From positions 1-64,000 of the forward strand of contig NZ_JBNCNS010000004.1 in assembly GCF_049847105.1 (NCBI RefSeq): DNA of 64,000 nucleotides, read 5' to 3'. A program made the position numbers and the translations under genes. Of this stretch, positions 41,491 through 49,657 are shown in pieces (the first letter of the stretch is position 1; every line of letters starts with the position of its first letter). The notes beneath the pieces were generated by a model. The model saw nothing but the letters and a program-made list of their open reading frames with translations, had not been told where the DNA came from and searched no databases. Source of the DNA: Gordonia sp049847105. GTDB taxonomy: Bacteria > Actinomycetota > Actinomycetes > Mycobacteriales > Mycobacteriaceae.

Positions 41491-42117
41491 TCAGTACGCC
41501 GAGTTGACGTTGTCCATTGATCCGTAGGTCTGCGCTGCGTAGTTGCAGGCGGCGACGATGTTCGAGACCGGGTCCCACACGTCGAACTTGGTGCCCTGCA
41601 CGTGGTAGGTGGCGAAGGTCGGATCGATCATCTGCAGCAGCCCCTTGGACGGGATGCCTGCGGCGGCATTCGAGTCGTACAGGTTGATGGCCTGCGGATT
41701 GCCGGTCGACTCGCGCATGATATTCCGCATGATCCCGTCATAGCTGGCCGGAATGTTGTTCTTGGCCAGGATGTCGAGGGACTGGCGGACCCAGCCGTCG
41801 AGGTTGTTCGCGTACACAGGCGCGGGCGCCGGGGCAGGGGCAGGCGCCGGCTTGGGTGCCACCACAGGTGCCGGAGCAGGCGTCGGCGCTGGCTTGGGCT
41901 TGGTCGCCGTGCTGGTGTCGGCCACCGCTTCGATGCGCTTGTCCGACGCGGCTGCGGCGGCATGGTGCTGCTTCTCTGCCTGAGCGGGCTCGGCGTTGCT
42001 GATCGAGCCGACGGTGACCACCGCGGTGACCGCGAGGGTGGCAGCGCCGACCGCGTGAGCGAAGCGCTTACGGGACATGCTGCGGGCATGCTTCAACGAT
42101 GTGGAGATGACGAACAT
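41491..42117 (-). CDS. Secreted transglycosylase (SLT-like, resuscitation-factor-type) with Pro/Ala linker
   Basis: A 208-residue secreted cell-wall hydrolase. Signal peptide in the first 45 residues (SRKRFAHAVGAATLAVTAVV, likely cleaved after AEPAQA), then a low-complexity KPAPTPAPAPVV linker, then a roughly 95-residue lytic transglycosylase domain with catalytic Glu in MRNIMRESTGNPQAINLYD, SKGLLQMIDPTF and NIVAACNYAAQTYGS. ATG at 42117 is preceded by CAGGA; ATG at 42078 is an alternative. A long structured leader precedes it. Confidence 0.87.
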   Translation of the reverse strand: MFVISTSLKHARSMSRKRFAHAVGAATLAVTAVVTVGSISNAEPAQAEKQHHAAAAASDKRIEAVADTSTATKPKPAPTPAPAPVVAPKPAPAPAPAPAPVYANNLDGWVRQSLDILAKNNIPASYDGIMRNIMRESTGNPQAINLYDSNAAAGIPSKGLLQMIDPTFATYHVQGTKFDVWDPVSNIVAACNYAAQTYGSMDNVNSAY

Positions 42118-42449
42118 GAGATTGGATTCCTGATGCGTTGTGCGGCCGGTCTGTCGGCCGACAGCGGACAACCTCCGACGCGCGAGAGCGCACCGGCAAC
42201 GTGGATGCCGCTGTGAATGGACTTGTTCTGACTGCGGGACGATGCCGTCCCGGACGCATGACGCACCGACCCATCCGGATTCAGGGTCTGGCCCGAGCTT
42301 CGCTCAGACGGCCACGGTGGCGGTCTTGGCCCCGATAGCCGACGCGAGGCCGCGGGTTGCGCATGCGGGCTTGATCCGCATAGCTACTCGACTTTCTCGT
42401 GCTGCACAGACTCAACGTCTGTTGTCGTGGCAGATCACAGATTGATATA
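42118..42449 (-). promoter_or_regulatory. Long structured 5' leader of the transglycosylase gene (candidate c-di-AMP riboswitch)
   Basis: On the minus strand a TGTATATC box (42444-42449) lies about 330 bases before the start codon, and the sequence between contains several stems: ATGCGG/CCGCAT, CGGGACG-GCAT-CGTCCCG, and CTGTCGGCCGACAG (42151-42164). A CTGAATCCGGATGGGTCGG stretch recalls the GAAUCCG elements of ydaO-type RNAs, which precede rpf and other wall-hydrolase genes in actinobacteria. The family match could not be tested. In 42450-42661, up to the IclR gene, nothing was recognised. Confidence 0.4.
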
Positions 42450-42661
42450 CAAACCTGAGAAAAACCCAAATACGGACACCGAGAAGACGCCTCATGCGCA
42501 CCACCGGCCCGTGACACCCTGTGCCAAAACCCTATGTGCGCTGGTCTTTCATCGATTCAGAGGCGCGTGAGCCGTCTCACAAATCTTGTCAAGAGAAAAC
42601 GCCGATTCGAGGCGAATTCGTTACCAATAGCCGGCGTCCATGCACTCGCCGATGGCCGCCG

Positions 42662-43459
42662 TCAGCTCTGCTGCGGCAGCGCTTGCATAACTCTGGTGAC
42701 CCGTGCAGCGGCATCGAGCACGCCGTCCACTTTTTCGTCGAGCGCCGCCCCCCTGAACGACTCGACTCGGCCACCGATGCTGATCGACGCCACCATCGCT
42801 CCGGCACGGCCGAAGATGGGCGCAGCCACGGCAGCCACTCCGGCCAGATAGTCAGAATCGCTGACCGAGTACCCGGCGTCCCGCACGCCGTCGAGATGCG
42901 CGGTGAGGCGATCGACGTCGGTGAGAGTCCGGTCCGTGAATGCCTGCAAACCATTGCGAATCCATTGCGCGCGAATCTCCTCCGAGTTGGCGAGCATGAC
43001 GATCGGCCCGGCGGCGGCGTGGTAGGGCATCACCGATCCGATGTTGATCCCGGCGACGATGAGCGGATTGTTGCCCTCGAGCCGGTCGATGCACACAGCT
43101 CCCTGATCCGCAGGGACCATCAAATACGCGGTGTCTCCGAAGGCTTCGGCCAACTGGACCATCAATGGCCTTGCCGCCGAACGGATGTCCAGCTTGATCA
43201 ATGCTGCCGACCCGACCTCGAACACCGGCATCGCAACCCGATACGCACCCTCGCCGGTCCGAGCAACCCAGCCGGCGTGGATCAATGTCGCCATCAGGCG
43301 ATGGACCGTGGTCTTGTTCATGCCACTGGCCGCGGTCAGTTCGTTCAGCGTCCACACCGGGCGGTCGGCACCAAAGTGCTCGAGCAGCGCGCAGGCCTTC
43401 AGAACAGCTCCTACGACTTCCCTGCCGGCGTGCGATTCGGGCTCGATTGGCGAGGCCAC
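42662..43459 (-). CDS. IclR-family transcriptional regulator
   Basis: A 265-residue regulator. N-terminal HTH (WTLNELTAASGMNKTTVHRLMATLIHAGWVAR, about residues 36-67) and the IclR effector domain with YHAAAGPIVMLAN and YSVSDSDYLAGVAAVAAPIF. GTG start. Divergent from the lyase-hydratase-transporter operon, with a palindrome in the gap; it is the obvious candidate regulator of that operon, probably responding to the acid imported by its transporter. Confidence 0.92.
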   Translation of the reverse strand: MASPIEPESHAGREVVGAVLKACALLEHFGADRPVWTLNELTAASGMNKTTVHRLMATLIHAGWVARTGEGAYRVAMPVFEVGSAALIKLDIRSAARPLMVQLAEAFGDTAYLMVPADQGAVCIDRLEGNNPLIVAGINIGSVMPYHAAAGPIVMLANSEEIRAQWIRNGLQAFTDRTLTDVDRLTAHLDGVRDAGYSVSDSDYLAGVAAVAAPIFGRAGAMVASISIGGRVESFRGAALDEKVDGVLDAAARVTRVMQALPQQS

Positions 43460-43568
43460 TGACGGTGCTCACTTCCGTTGGACGCAGATCGGTGTCGACA
43501 TCATACGAACAGAGTCGGAACCGAATGGGTTGACATGTGACCCATGCCACCTTACCGTCCATATCGAG

Positions 43569-43581
43569 ATGCGAAACGCAT
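43569..43581. promoter_or_regulatory. Palindrome ATGCG-AAA-CGCAT, probable IclR operator
   Basis: Perfect five-base arms, followed by TTCCGCATTACGAAACGGA, in which parts of the same pattern recur. It lies 29 bases before the TTG start proposed for the lyase gene; if an earlier ATG (43544) were used instead, it would be inside the coding sequence. Confidence 0.5.
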
Positions 43582-43609
43582 TCCGCATTACGAAACGGAG
43601 ACGATCACG

Positions 43610-44479
43610 TTGGACACTCCAACTCTCAAGGACCTCACCTCGCGCGGCATCGTCTATGCACCCGGAGTGTGGGACGGGCTGACCGCCCGTCTCGCCGACC
43701 AGGCAGGATTCAGCGCCCTCTGTGCATCTGGATTTGCCATCTCCGCGGCGTTGGGCCTCCCCGACGCCGAGCTCTATACGATGTCCGAGAACCTGCAGGC
43801 CGTCCGGACCATCGGGGAAGCGTCACAGTTACCCCTGGTCGCGGACATCGACACCGGGTACGGCAACGCGGTCAATGCGGCGCGGACCGCCGGAAAGTTC
43901 GTCGATGCGGGAGTACAGGGAATGTTCATGGAGGACCAGGTCTCCCCCAAGTCATGCCCGATCTGTGTCGGCGACCCCGTCGATCTCATCAGCGTCACCG
44001 AAGCGACCGGCAAGATCCGAGCGGTCCGCGACTCGATCCCGGATCACGTACTACTCATCGCCCGTACGGACGCCCGCGGCGACGATGCCATTCGGCGTGC
44101 ACAAGCGTATGTGGACGCGGGAGCGGACATGATCATGCCGGTCACCAAGACGTTCGAGACCATCGACGAGTGGGAGCGCTGCCACAACGAGGTGGGCGTG
44201 CCGCTCATGGCCACGCTCACCGCATCGACCTGGACCGAACGCGACTTCACGCCCGAGGTCCTCGACCGGATCGGTGTCCGCCTGGCCCTGCTCCCGACCC
44301 AGGTGCTCATGGCGGCCACCGGTGCGGCGCGAGAAGCACTCCGGCGACTCGCCTCGGGCGAACCACCCGCCGAGGTGAGCAAGGACGCTCTCGCGCACCA
44401 TGAGTTCGTCGAACTGATCGGTTTTCCCGAGGTGGAAGCCATGCAGCGCAAGTACCTTCCCAGCGAAGCGAGCCGGTGA
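43610..44479 (+). CDS. Isocitrate lyase/PEP mutase superfamily lyase (2-methylisocitrate or dimethylmalate lyase-like)
   Basis: A 289-residue TIM-barrel C-C lyase that would split a hydroxy-dicarboxylate into two acids. Mg-binding DIDTGYGN is at residues 79-86 and Glu-Asp of MEDQ at 108-110. The catalytic loop reads SPKSCPICVG, where isocitrate and methylisocitrate lyases have K-[KR]-CGH; Cys116 is kept but the following Gly-His is replaced and a second Cys added. TTG at 43610 is chosen because GGAG lies nine bases upstream and the length then matches the family; ATG 43544 is the alternative. First gene of the operon. Confidence 0.82.
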   Translation: MDTPTLKDLTSRGIVYAPGVWDGLTARLADQAGFSALCASGFAISAALGLPDAELYTMSENLQAVRTIGEASQLPLVADIDTGYGNAVNAARTAGKFVDAGVQGMFMEDQVSPKSCPICVGDPVDLISVTEATGKIRAVRDSIPDHVLLIARTDARGDDAIRRAQAYVDAGADMIMPVTKTFETIDEWERCHNEVGVPLMATLTASTWTERDFTPEVLDRIGVRLALLPTQVLMAATGAAREALRRLASGEPPAEVSKDALAHHEFVELIGFPEVEAMQRKYLPSEASR

Positions 44480-44484
44480 TCGCC

Positions 44485-45741
44485 ATGGGCCAGACGATGA
44501 CCGAGAAGATCCTCGGACGTACCACCGGAAGGGAGTCGGTCCGCGCCGGCGACAACCACGCGGTGCGCCCCGCGCGGATGATCGCCTACGACTTCCCCGG
44601 CTACACCGACGTCATGTTCCGGCAGATGCGCGATGATTTCGGCATCACGGAACTGGCCGATCCGGATCGCTACATCGTGTTCATCGACCACATGTTGACG
44701 AAGAAGAACGACAAAGAGGCCGAGGTTCATCAGGTCACCCGCGACTGGTGCGAGTTCTACGGCATCGAGCTACACGAGGGACGCGGCATCGGCCACCAGC
44801 TGACAGCCGAACTCGGACTGGCGATTCCGGGTGATTTCTTGGTGCACTTCGACGGTCACATCAGCGGGGTCGGAGCGTTCGGCGCCCTCGGATGGGGAAT
44901 TCGCCGTGATCTCATCGAGGCCTGGGTCACCGGGCAGTTGTTCGTCGACATTCCGGCGACGACGCGATTCGATCTGATCGGCGAGTTCCCGCCCGGCGTG
45001 GACAGCCGCGACCTCGTTCACTCGATCATCGAATTGGTCGGCGCCGACGGGTGCGCCCATCAGGTGATGGAATTCGGTGGGCCGGGAGCGAAGTCGATGA
45101 AGATCGACCACCGGCAGGGGCTGTGCGGCATGGCGATGTTCACCGGGGCGGTGTCGGCGATCTTCGAACCCGACGAAACCTCTTTGGCATATGCGAAAGA
45201 CGTCGCGCGACGTGATTTCGACCCCGTCTATCCCGACGCCGACGCCTTCTACGCGGCACGACACACGATCGATCTCGCCACCCTGACACCTCGCGTCGTC
45301 GAACCGGGTTCGGCCCGCGTCGCGAACACCAAGACGGCGAAGGAACTCGCGGGCACGCCGATCACGAAGGCCTTCATCGGCTCGTGCGCAAGTGGTCGAA
45401 TCGAGGACTTGCGCGCGGCTGCAATGGTTCTCGATGGACGAACCGTGGCACCCGGGGTGGAGCTGAACGTTGTTCCGACATCTCAGCGGGTCTACGAGCA
45501 AGCCGAAGAAGAAGGGATCCTCGATGTGCTCCGCGCCTCGGGCGCGAACATCGCGGTTTCCAGCTGCGACTTCTGCTTCGGCTATCAGAAGCCCCTGCAA
45601 CCCGGAGAGAACTGCATCTCGACCGGCGTGCTGAACATTTCCGGCCGTATGGGGAGCTCGGACGCCAACATCTACATGGGCTCACCGTTCACCGTCGCAG
45701 CGAGCGCGCTGCGTGGCTCGATACAGGAGTCCGTGCAATGA
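44485..45741 (+). CDS. Aconitase-family hydratase, LeuC-like large subunit
   Basis: A 418-residue [4Fe-4S] hydro-lyase subunit. N-terminus MGQTMTEKILGR is typical for this family. Cluster Cys can be read in GSCASGRIEDLRAAA, and in the CDFC pair of SSCDFCFGYQKPLQPGENC; STGVLNISGRMGS follows, matching the NFxGRMG region. It differs from true LeuC in length and loops, closer to dimethylmaleate hydratase or homoaconitase-like proteins. A GTG at 44476 overlapping the lyase stop is an alternative start. Partner: the small subunit next door. Confidence 0.85.
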   Translation: MGQTMTEKILGRTTGRESVRAGDNHAVRPARMIAYDFPGYTDVMFRQMRDDFGITELADPDRYIVFIDHMLTKKNDKEAEVHQVTRDWCEFYGIELHEGRGIGHQLTAELGLAIPGDFLVHFDGHISGVGAFGALGWGIRRDLIEAWVTGQLFVDIPATTRFDLIGEFPPGVDSRDLVHSIIELVGADGCAHQVMEFGGPGAKSMKIDHRQGLCGMAMFTGAVSAIFEPDETSLAYAKDVARRDFDPVYPDADAFYAARHTIDLATLTPRVVEPGSARVANTKTAKELAGTPITKAFIGSCASGRIEDLRAAAMVLDGRTVAPGVELNVVPTSQRVYEQAEEEGILDVLRASGANIAVSSCDFCFGYQKPLQPGENCISTGVLNISGRMGSSDANIYMGSPFTVAASALRGSIQESVQ

Positions 45742-46277
45742 GCGCCTATCCACCGCCCCCGGACATCATCGAGGGAAAGGTCGCCTGGATCTTCGGCGAC
45801 GACTTCGACATCGACCTCGTGGTCGGGGTCTCCAACATCAAGTCGTACGACCCCGATCATCTCCGGTCGGTGTGTATGAAGGCCTATGACCCCGGGTTTG
45901 TCGATCGAGTTCGGCAGGGCGACATCATCATCGGCGGTCGCAACTTCGGATATGGGCATCCTCACTACCCGCCGATGGTGGCGCTCCGCAATGCCGGCAT
46001 CGCAGCCATCGTCGCGGAATCGTTCTCACCCGGCTTCTGGCGCGGTGAGACATTCAACGGGATGCCGCTCATCACGATCCCCGGCGTATCGACCGCCGTG
46101 GCGATCGACGATGCGGTGACGCTGGATTGGCGCGCCGCCACATTGCGTACGTCTGACGGCGCCGAAGTGGTCGGCACGCCGCCGAATGCCCGAACCGTCC
46201 AGGTCATCGAGGCCGGCGGCTCGTATGAGCTCCTACTCGCCGAACACTCCCGCGAACATCAAGGACAGATGCAATGA
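45738..46277 (+). CDS. Aconitase-family hydratase, LeuD-like small (swivel) subunit
   Basis: A 179-residue swivel-domain subunit. GKVAWIFGDDFDIDLV at the start and ARNFGYG-like loop GGRNFGYGHPHYPPMVALRNAGI near residue 65-87 identify it. In LeuD and related subunits this loop reads FGCGSSRE, whose Ser and Arg bind the substrate carboxylate; here it is FGYGHPHY, so a different substrate is expected. ATGA overlaps on both sides couple it to the large subunit and the transporter. Confidence 0.87.
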   Translation: MSAYPPPPDIIEGKVAWIFGDDFDIDLVVGVSNIKSYDPDHLRSVCMKAYDPGFVDRVRQGDIIIGGRNFGYGHPHYPPMVALRNAGIAAIVAESFSPGFWRGETFNGMPLITIPGVSTAVAIDDAVTLDWRAATLRTSDGAEVVGTPPNARTVQVIEAGGSYELLLAEHSREHQGQMQ

Positions 46278-47620
46278 CCAACGTAGAGCAACCCATTCGC
46301 ACCCACGGGGGTGCCGGCGAGCCTGCCGGTGGGATGTCGCCACAGAGATCGAAGACGATGGCCCGGCGTGCTGCCATTGCCGGCGGCGTCGGCACACTCA
46401 TCGAGTACTACGACTTCGCGGTGTACGGATTCCTCGCCGTCACCATCGCGCCGCTGTTCTTCCCCTCGGAATCTTCCGGTGCATCGATCCTGGCCACCCT
46501 CGCCGTCTTCGGTGTCGCCTACGTCGCACGCCCACTCGGCGGCATCTTCTTCGGACGGCTCGGGGACCGGCGCGGACGCCGGTCCGCCTTGGTCATCACT
46601 GTTGTCTGCATGGGCGTCGCGTGCGGCATCCTCGGCGTACTGCCCACGCACTCCTCCGTCGGCGTGATCGCACCGATACTGCTGGTGATCGTACGACTCG
46701 CACAAGGCTTCTCAGCGGGTGGCGAGGTCGGCGGCGCGGCCACATACATCGCCGAATCGGCGCCGCCGAACCGCCGCGGATTCTTCGGTTCGTTCACACC
46801 GATCGGGTCGACTCTGGGTTTTGCCGTCGCCGCGTCGGTCGTCGGCATCGTCGCCTTCCTCACGACCGACGAGCAGATGGACGCATGGGGTTGGCGCATC
46901 CCGTTCCTGCTCGCGCTGCCCCTCGCACTGATCTGCCTCCGTGTGCGATTGAAGCTGGAGGACACCCCCGAATTCGAGGAGATGGCCGACAAGGAGGAAG
47001 TCACCAAGAGTCCGCTTCTCGATGTCCTCAGGAAGAATCCGGTCTCCGTTCTCCAAGTCGTGGGCGTGGCGATCGCGATGAACGGCTCGGGCTACATCGG
47101 ATTGACGTACTTCAGTGTCTATCTCATCAACGATCTCGGCTTCTCGAAGGATGCTGTCTACTGGACATCCGCGATCAGCATTGCCTTGGCATGCGCCACG
47201 TTCCCTCTCAGTGGGATGTTGACGGACAGGTTCGGGCGCAAACCCGTTCTGGCAGGGGGCTATATCGCCTATCTCGTGATAGCGGCGCCGGCGTTCATGA
47301 TCTTGGGCGCCACGGCGAGCGTCGTCGTCGTCGGGTTGGTGTACTTCGTGTACATGGTCCTCAACGGTGTCGTCCAGGTACCGGCGTTTCCGATGTTCAC
47401 CGAACTGTTTCCGCGCACGGTCCGATACACCGGCGTGTCATTGGGATTCAACATCGGAACCATCGCCGCAGGCGGGACCGCGCCCTATGTGGCTGCTCAG
47501 CTGGTCGAATCCACCGGAAGCGGTATGTCCCCGGCCTACTGGGTGATCGGCGTGTGCATCATCGGACTCCTGACCGTTCTGACGATCCGCGAAACCGGCA
47601 AGACCGCACTCCCGACGTGA
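46274..47620 (+). CDS. MHS-family MFS transporter (metabolite:H+ symporter)
   Basis: A 448-residue twelve-segment importer of the citrate/alpha-ketoglutarate/shikimate type. IEYYDFAVYGFLAVTIAPLFFPSE in segment 1, RPLGGIFFGRLGDRRGRRSALV in the loop 2-3 region and RLAQGFSAGGEVGGAATYIAE in segment 4 are the MHS hallmarks. Start overlaps the small-subunit stop (ATGA). It probably brings in the organic acid handled by the operon. Confidence 0.9.
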   Translation: MTNVEQPIRTHGGAGEPAGGMSPQRSKTMARRAAIAGGVGTLIEYYDFAVYGFLAVTIAPLFFPSESSGASILATLAVFGVAYVARPLGGIFFGRLGDRRGRRSALVITVVCMGVACGILGVLPTHSSVGVIAPILLVIVRLAQGFSAGGEVGGAATYIAESAPPNRRGFFGSFTPIGSTLGFAVAASVVGIVAFLTTDEQMDAWGWRIPFLLALPLALICLRVRLKLEDTPEFEEMADKEEVTKSPLLDVLRKNPVSVLQVVGVAIAMNGSGYIGLTYFSVYLINDLGFSKDAVYWTSAISIALACATFPLSGMLTDRFGRKPVLAGGYIAYLVIAAPAFMILGATASVVVVGLVYFVYMVLNGVVQVPAFPMFTELFPRTVRYTGVSLGFNIGTIAAGGTAPYVAAQLVESTGSGMSPAYWVIGVCIIGLLTVLTIRETGKTALPT

Positions 47621-47678
47621 CCCCGGACGACCGAAGTCTGAGGCACCGGTACACCTGCCGGGCAACCTGGAGAAGAAG

Positions 47679-49355
47679 ATGAGCAGTGACATGACACCGG
47701 ACCATGAGCCACCGTGGTTCGCTCTCTACCCGAAGGAACTGTCTCCCGGTCTCGAGCCGCGTTTCGCCACTCTCACCGAGGCGTGGGAGTGGCGCGTGGG
47801 CGAGGAACCCGACGCGGCGGCTCTGGTGTATTTCGATGCGGTCCTCAGTGTCCGAGAGACCGACGCGCTCGCCGATGCGCTGGCCGCCGTGTTGTCCGAA
47901 CGCGGAGTGGGCCACGGCGACCGGGTAGGTATCCACCTGCAGAACATCCCCCAGTACGCGCTCATTCTGATCGCGCTCTGGAAACTGGGTGGGGTCGCAT
48001 TGTTGCTCAATCCCATGTACCGGGGCCGCGAGCTCACCACCCTGCTCGCCGACGCCGAGCCCGTCGGGATCATCACCACCGACCGCGACGTCGACGGTGT
48101 GCGCGAGAGCGCCGCCGGGACACCGGTTCGGTGGGTGTTGGGTACGGCCGAGTCGGATGTTCAATCACGCAACGATCCACGGGTTTTCCGGCCGGGGATG
48201 GCCGATACCGCACGCTCCGACAATGATTTGATGACGTTGATCGGAGAGCGGATCGGAAGCCGCCCACCGAGGGTCGCAGTGAGCGGCGACGATCTGGCGT
48301 TCCTCGCCTACACGTCCGGCACGACCGGACCACCGAAGGGTGCGATGAACTCGCACGCCAATGTGCTCGCGGTGACGACGAGTTTTGCCGGAATCGCCGG
48401 TATCAGACCCGGCGACGTCGTATTCGCACTCGCACCGCTGTTCCACATCACCGGAGCGGTCATCATCGGTTCGCTGGCATTATCCGAGCAGACCGCGCTG
48501 GTGTTCACCGGGCGCTTCCAGGTCGACACCGCGCTCGACGCATTCCGCGAACACTCGGTGACCTACACCATCGGCTCCATCACCGCATTCATTGCCATGA
48601 TGAACTCCGAGCACGCCACCGCAGCGCATTTCGCCACCATCAAGGCACTTTTCAGCGGGGGTGCTCCCGTTCCGCCCAGCACGGTCACCAGGTTCCACGA
48701 ACGTTTCGGGCCATACATCCACAACGCATACGGGATGACGGAGACATCGTCGGGAGTCATCGCGGTACCTCCCGGAACCAGCGCTCCCGTCGATGAGACC
48801 AGTGGAACGCTGTCGATCGGTGTCCCGCTCCCTGGCGTCGAAGTCCAGATCGTCGACACCGACGGCCGTCCGCTGCCGCCCGGCGGACAGGGCGAACTCG
48901 TCCTCATCGGACCACAGGTGATTCGCGGATACTGGCGCAACGCGGACGCATCGGAGGCAACCATGCCTGCAGGTCGGCTCCACACCGGAGACAGCGCGAT
49001 CTCTGATGCGCAGGGCTGGATCTACCTTGTCGATCGGATCAAGGACCAGATCAACGTGTCGGGTTACAAGGTGTGGCCGCGCGAGGTGGAGGACGTCCTC
49101 TACGAGCATCCCGCGGTACTCGAGGCGGCCGTGGTCGGGATCCCTGACGAGTATCAGGGCGAATCCGTCGCCGCGTACGTCTCCCTCAAGGACGGACAGA
49201 CCGCCGACGGCGACGAGCTCGTGACTTTCGCACGAGATCGACTTGCGCCTTACAAAAGACCCCGAGCTGTGCAGATCATCGCGGAGCTGCCGAAGACGCA
49301 GTCCGGAAAGATTCGACGGCGGGCGCTGCGCGACACGGAGTCCACCCCGACCTGA
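47679..49355 (+). CDS. Class I adenylate-forming acyl-CoA ligase
   Basis: A 558-residue ANL enzyme. P-loop YTSGTTGPPKGAMNSH (about residue 210), YGMTETSS (about 352), GDSAISDAQGWIYLVDRIKDQINVSGYKVWPREVE (about 430-465) and the C-terminal catalytic Lys in PKTQSGKIRRR. It would activate a carboxylic acid, likely a product of the upstream lyase, with ATP and CoA. GGAGAAG before the ATG. Last gene of the operon, 58 bases after the transporter. Confidence 0.9.
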   Translation: MSSDMTPDHEPPWFALYPKELSPGLEPRFATLTEAWEWRVGEEPDAAALVYFDAVLSVRETDALADALAAVLSERGVGHGDRVGIHLQNIPQYALILIALWKLGGVALLLNPMYRGRELTTLLADAEPVGIITTDRDVDGVRESAAGTPVRWVLGTAESDVQSRNDPRVFRPGMADTARSDNDLMTLIGERIGSRPPRVAVSGDDLAFLAYTSGTTGPPKGAMNSHANVLAVTTSFAGIAGIRPGDVVFALAPLFHITGAVIIGSLALSEQTALVFTGRFQVDTALDAFREHSVTYTIGSITAFIAMMNSEHATAAHFATIKALFSGGAPVPPSTVTRFHERFGPYIHNAYGMTETSSGVIAVPPGTSAPVDETSGTLSIGVPLPGVEVQIVDTDGRPLPPGGQGELVLIGPQVIRGYWRNADASEATMPAGRLHTGDSAISDAQGWIYLVDRIKDQINVSGYKVWPREVEDVLYEHPAVLEAAVVGIPDEYQGESVAAYVSLKDGQTADGDELVTFARDRLAPYKRPRAVQIIAELPKTQSGKIRRRALRDTESTPT

Positions 49356-49657
49356 CGTCGACGACCGGGTAGGTGCGATCTGCTTCGACACGGACATGTT
49401 TCGGGCAGGTCTGATCGACAAGGGGATCCCGACCGATCAGCGTTATTGGCTGCGTGTCTGGGCCGGCCGCGGCCTGTTCTGGGTCCGGGTCTGGGTCTGG
49501 GGTGACCAGGCACTGCCCTTCGTACTCGACGGCTCTCCTGTCGGCGGCGTCGCCACTGCACCTGCTCATCGGGGGCCCGGTACCCTGGGTACGCACCCCG
49601 GCGCGGCGTGCGTTGACGGCCCTCGACGACACCCCTGATCGCCGGGACCGATGGTGT
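49356..49657. other. 302-base convergent intergenic region with hairpin
   Basis: The region holds a short G-rich triplication (GGGTCCGGGTCTGGGTCTGG) and a hairpin at 49571-49598 whose centre is GTACCC-T-GGGTAC with outer GGGG/CCCC pairing, a likely terminator for both converging genes. An 80-codon frame from ATG 49396 has no ribosome binding site and an unnatural Trp-rich product, so it was not called. Confidence 0.45.

Noticed and set aside
43544..43609. N-terminal extension of the lyase starting at ATG 43544
   Set aside because: No ribosome binding site, would place the probable IclR operator inside the gene, and adds residues not typical for the family.
46186..47682. 498-codon plus-strand frame
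   Set aside because: Lies over the MHS transporter in another frame and is very rich in Arg and Cys; not a protein-like composition.
49396..49638. 80-codon frame rich in Trp and Val
   Set aside because: No ribosome binding site or -10 box, composition driven by a G-rich repeat, and a likely terminator runs through it.
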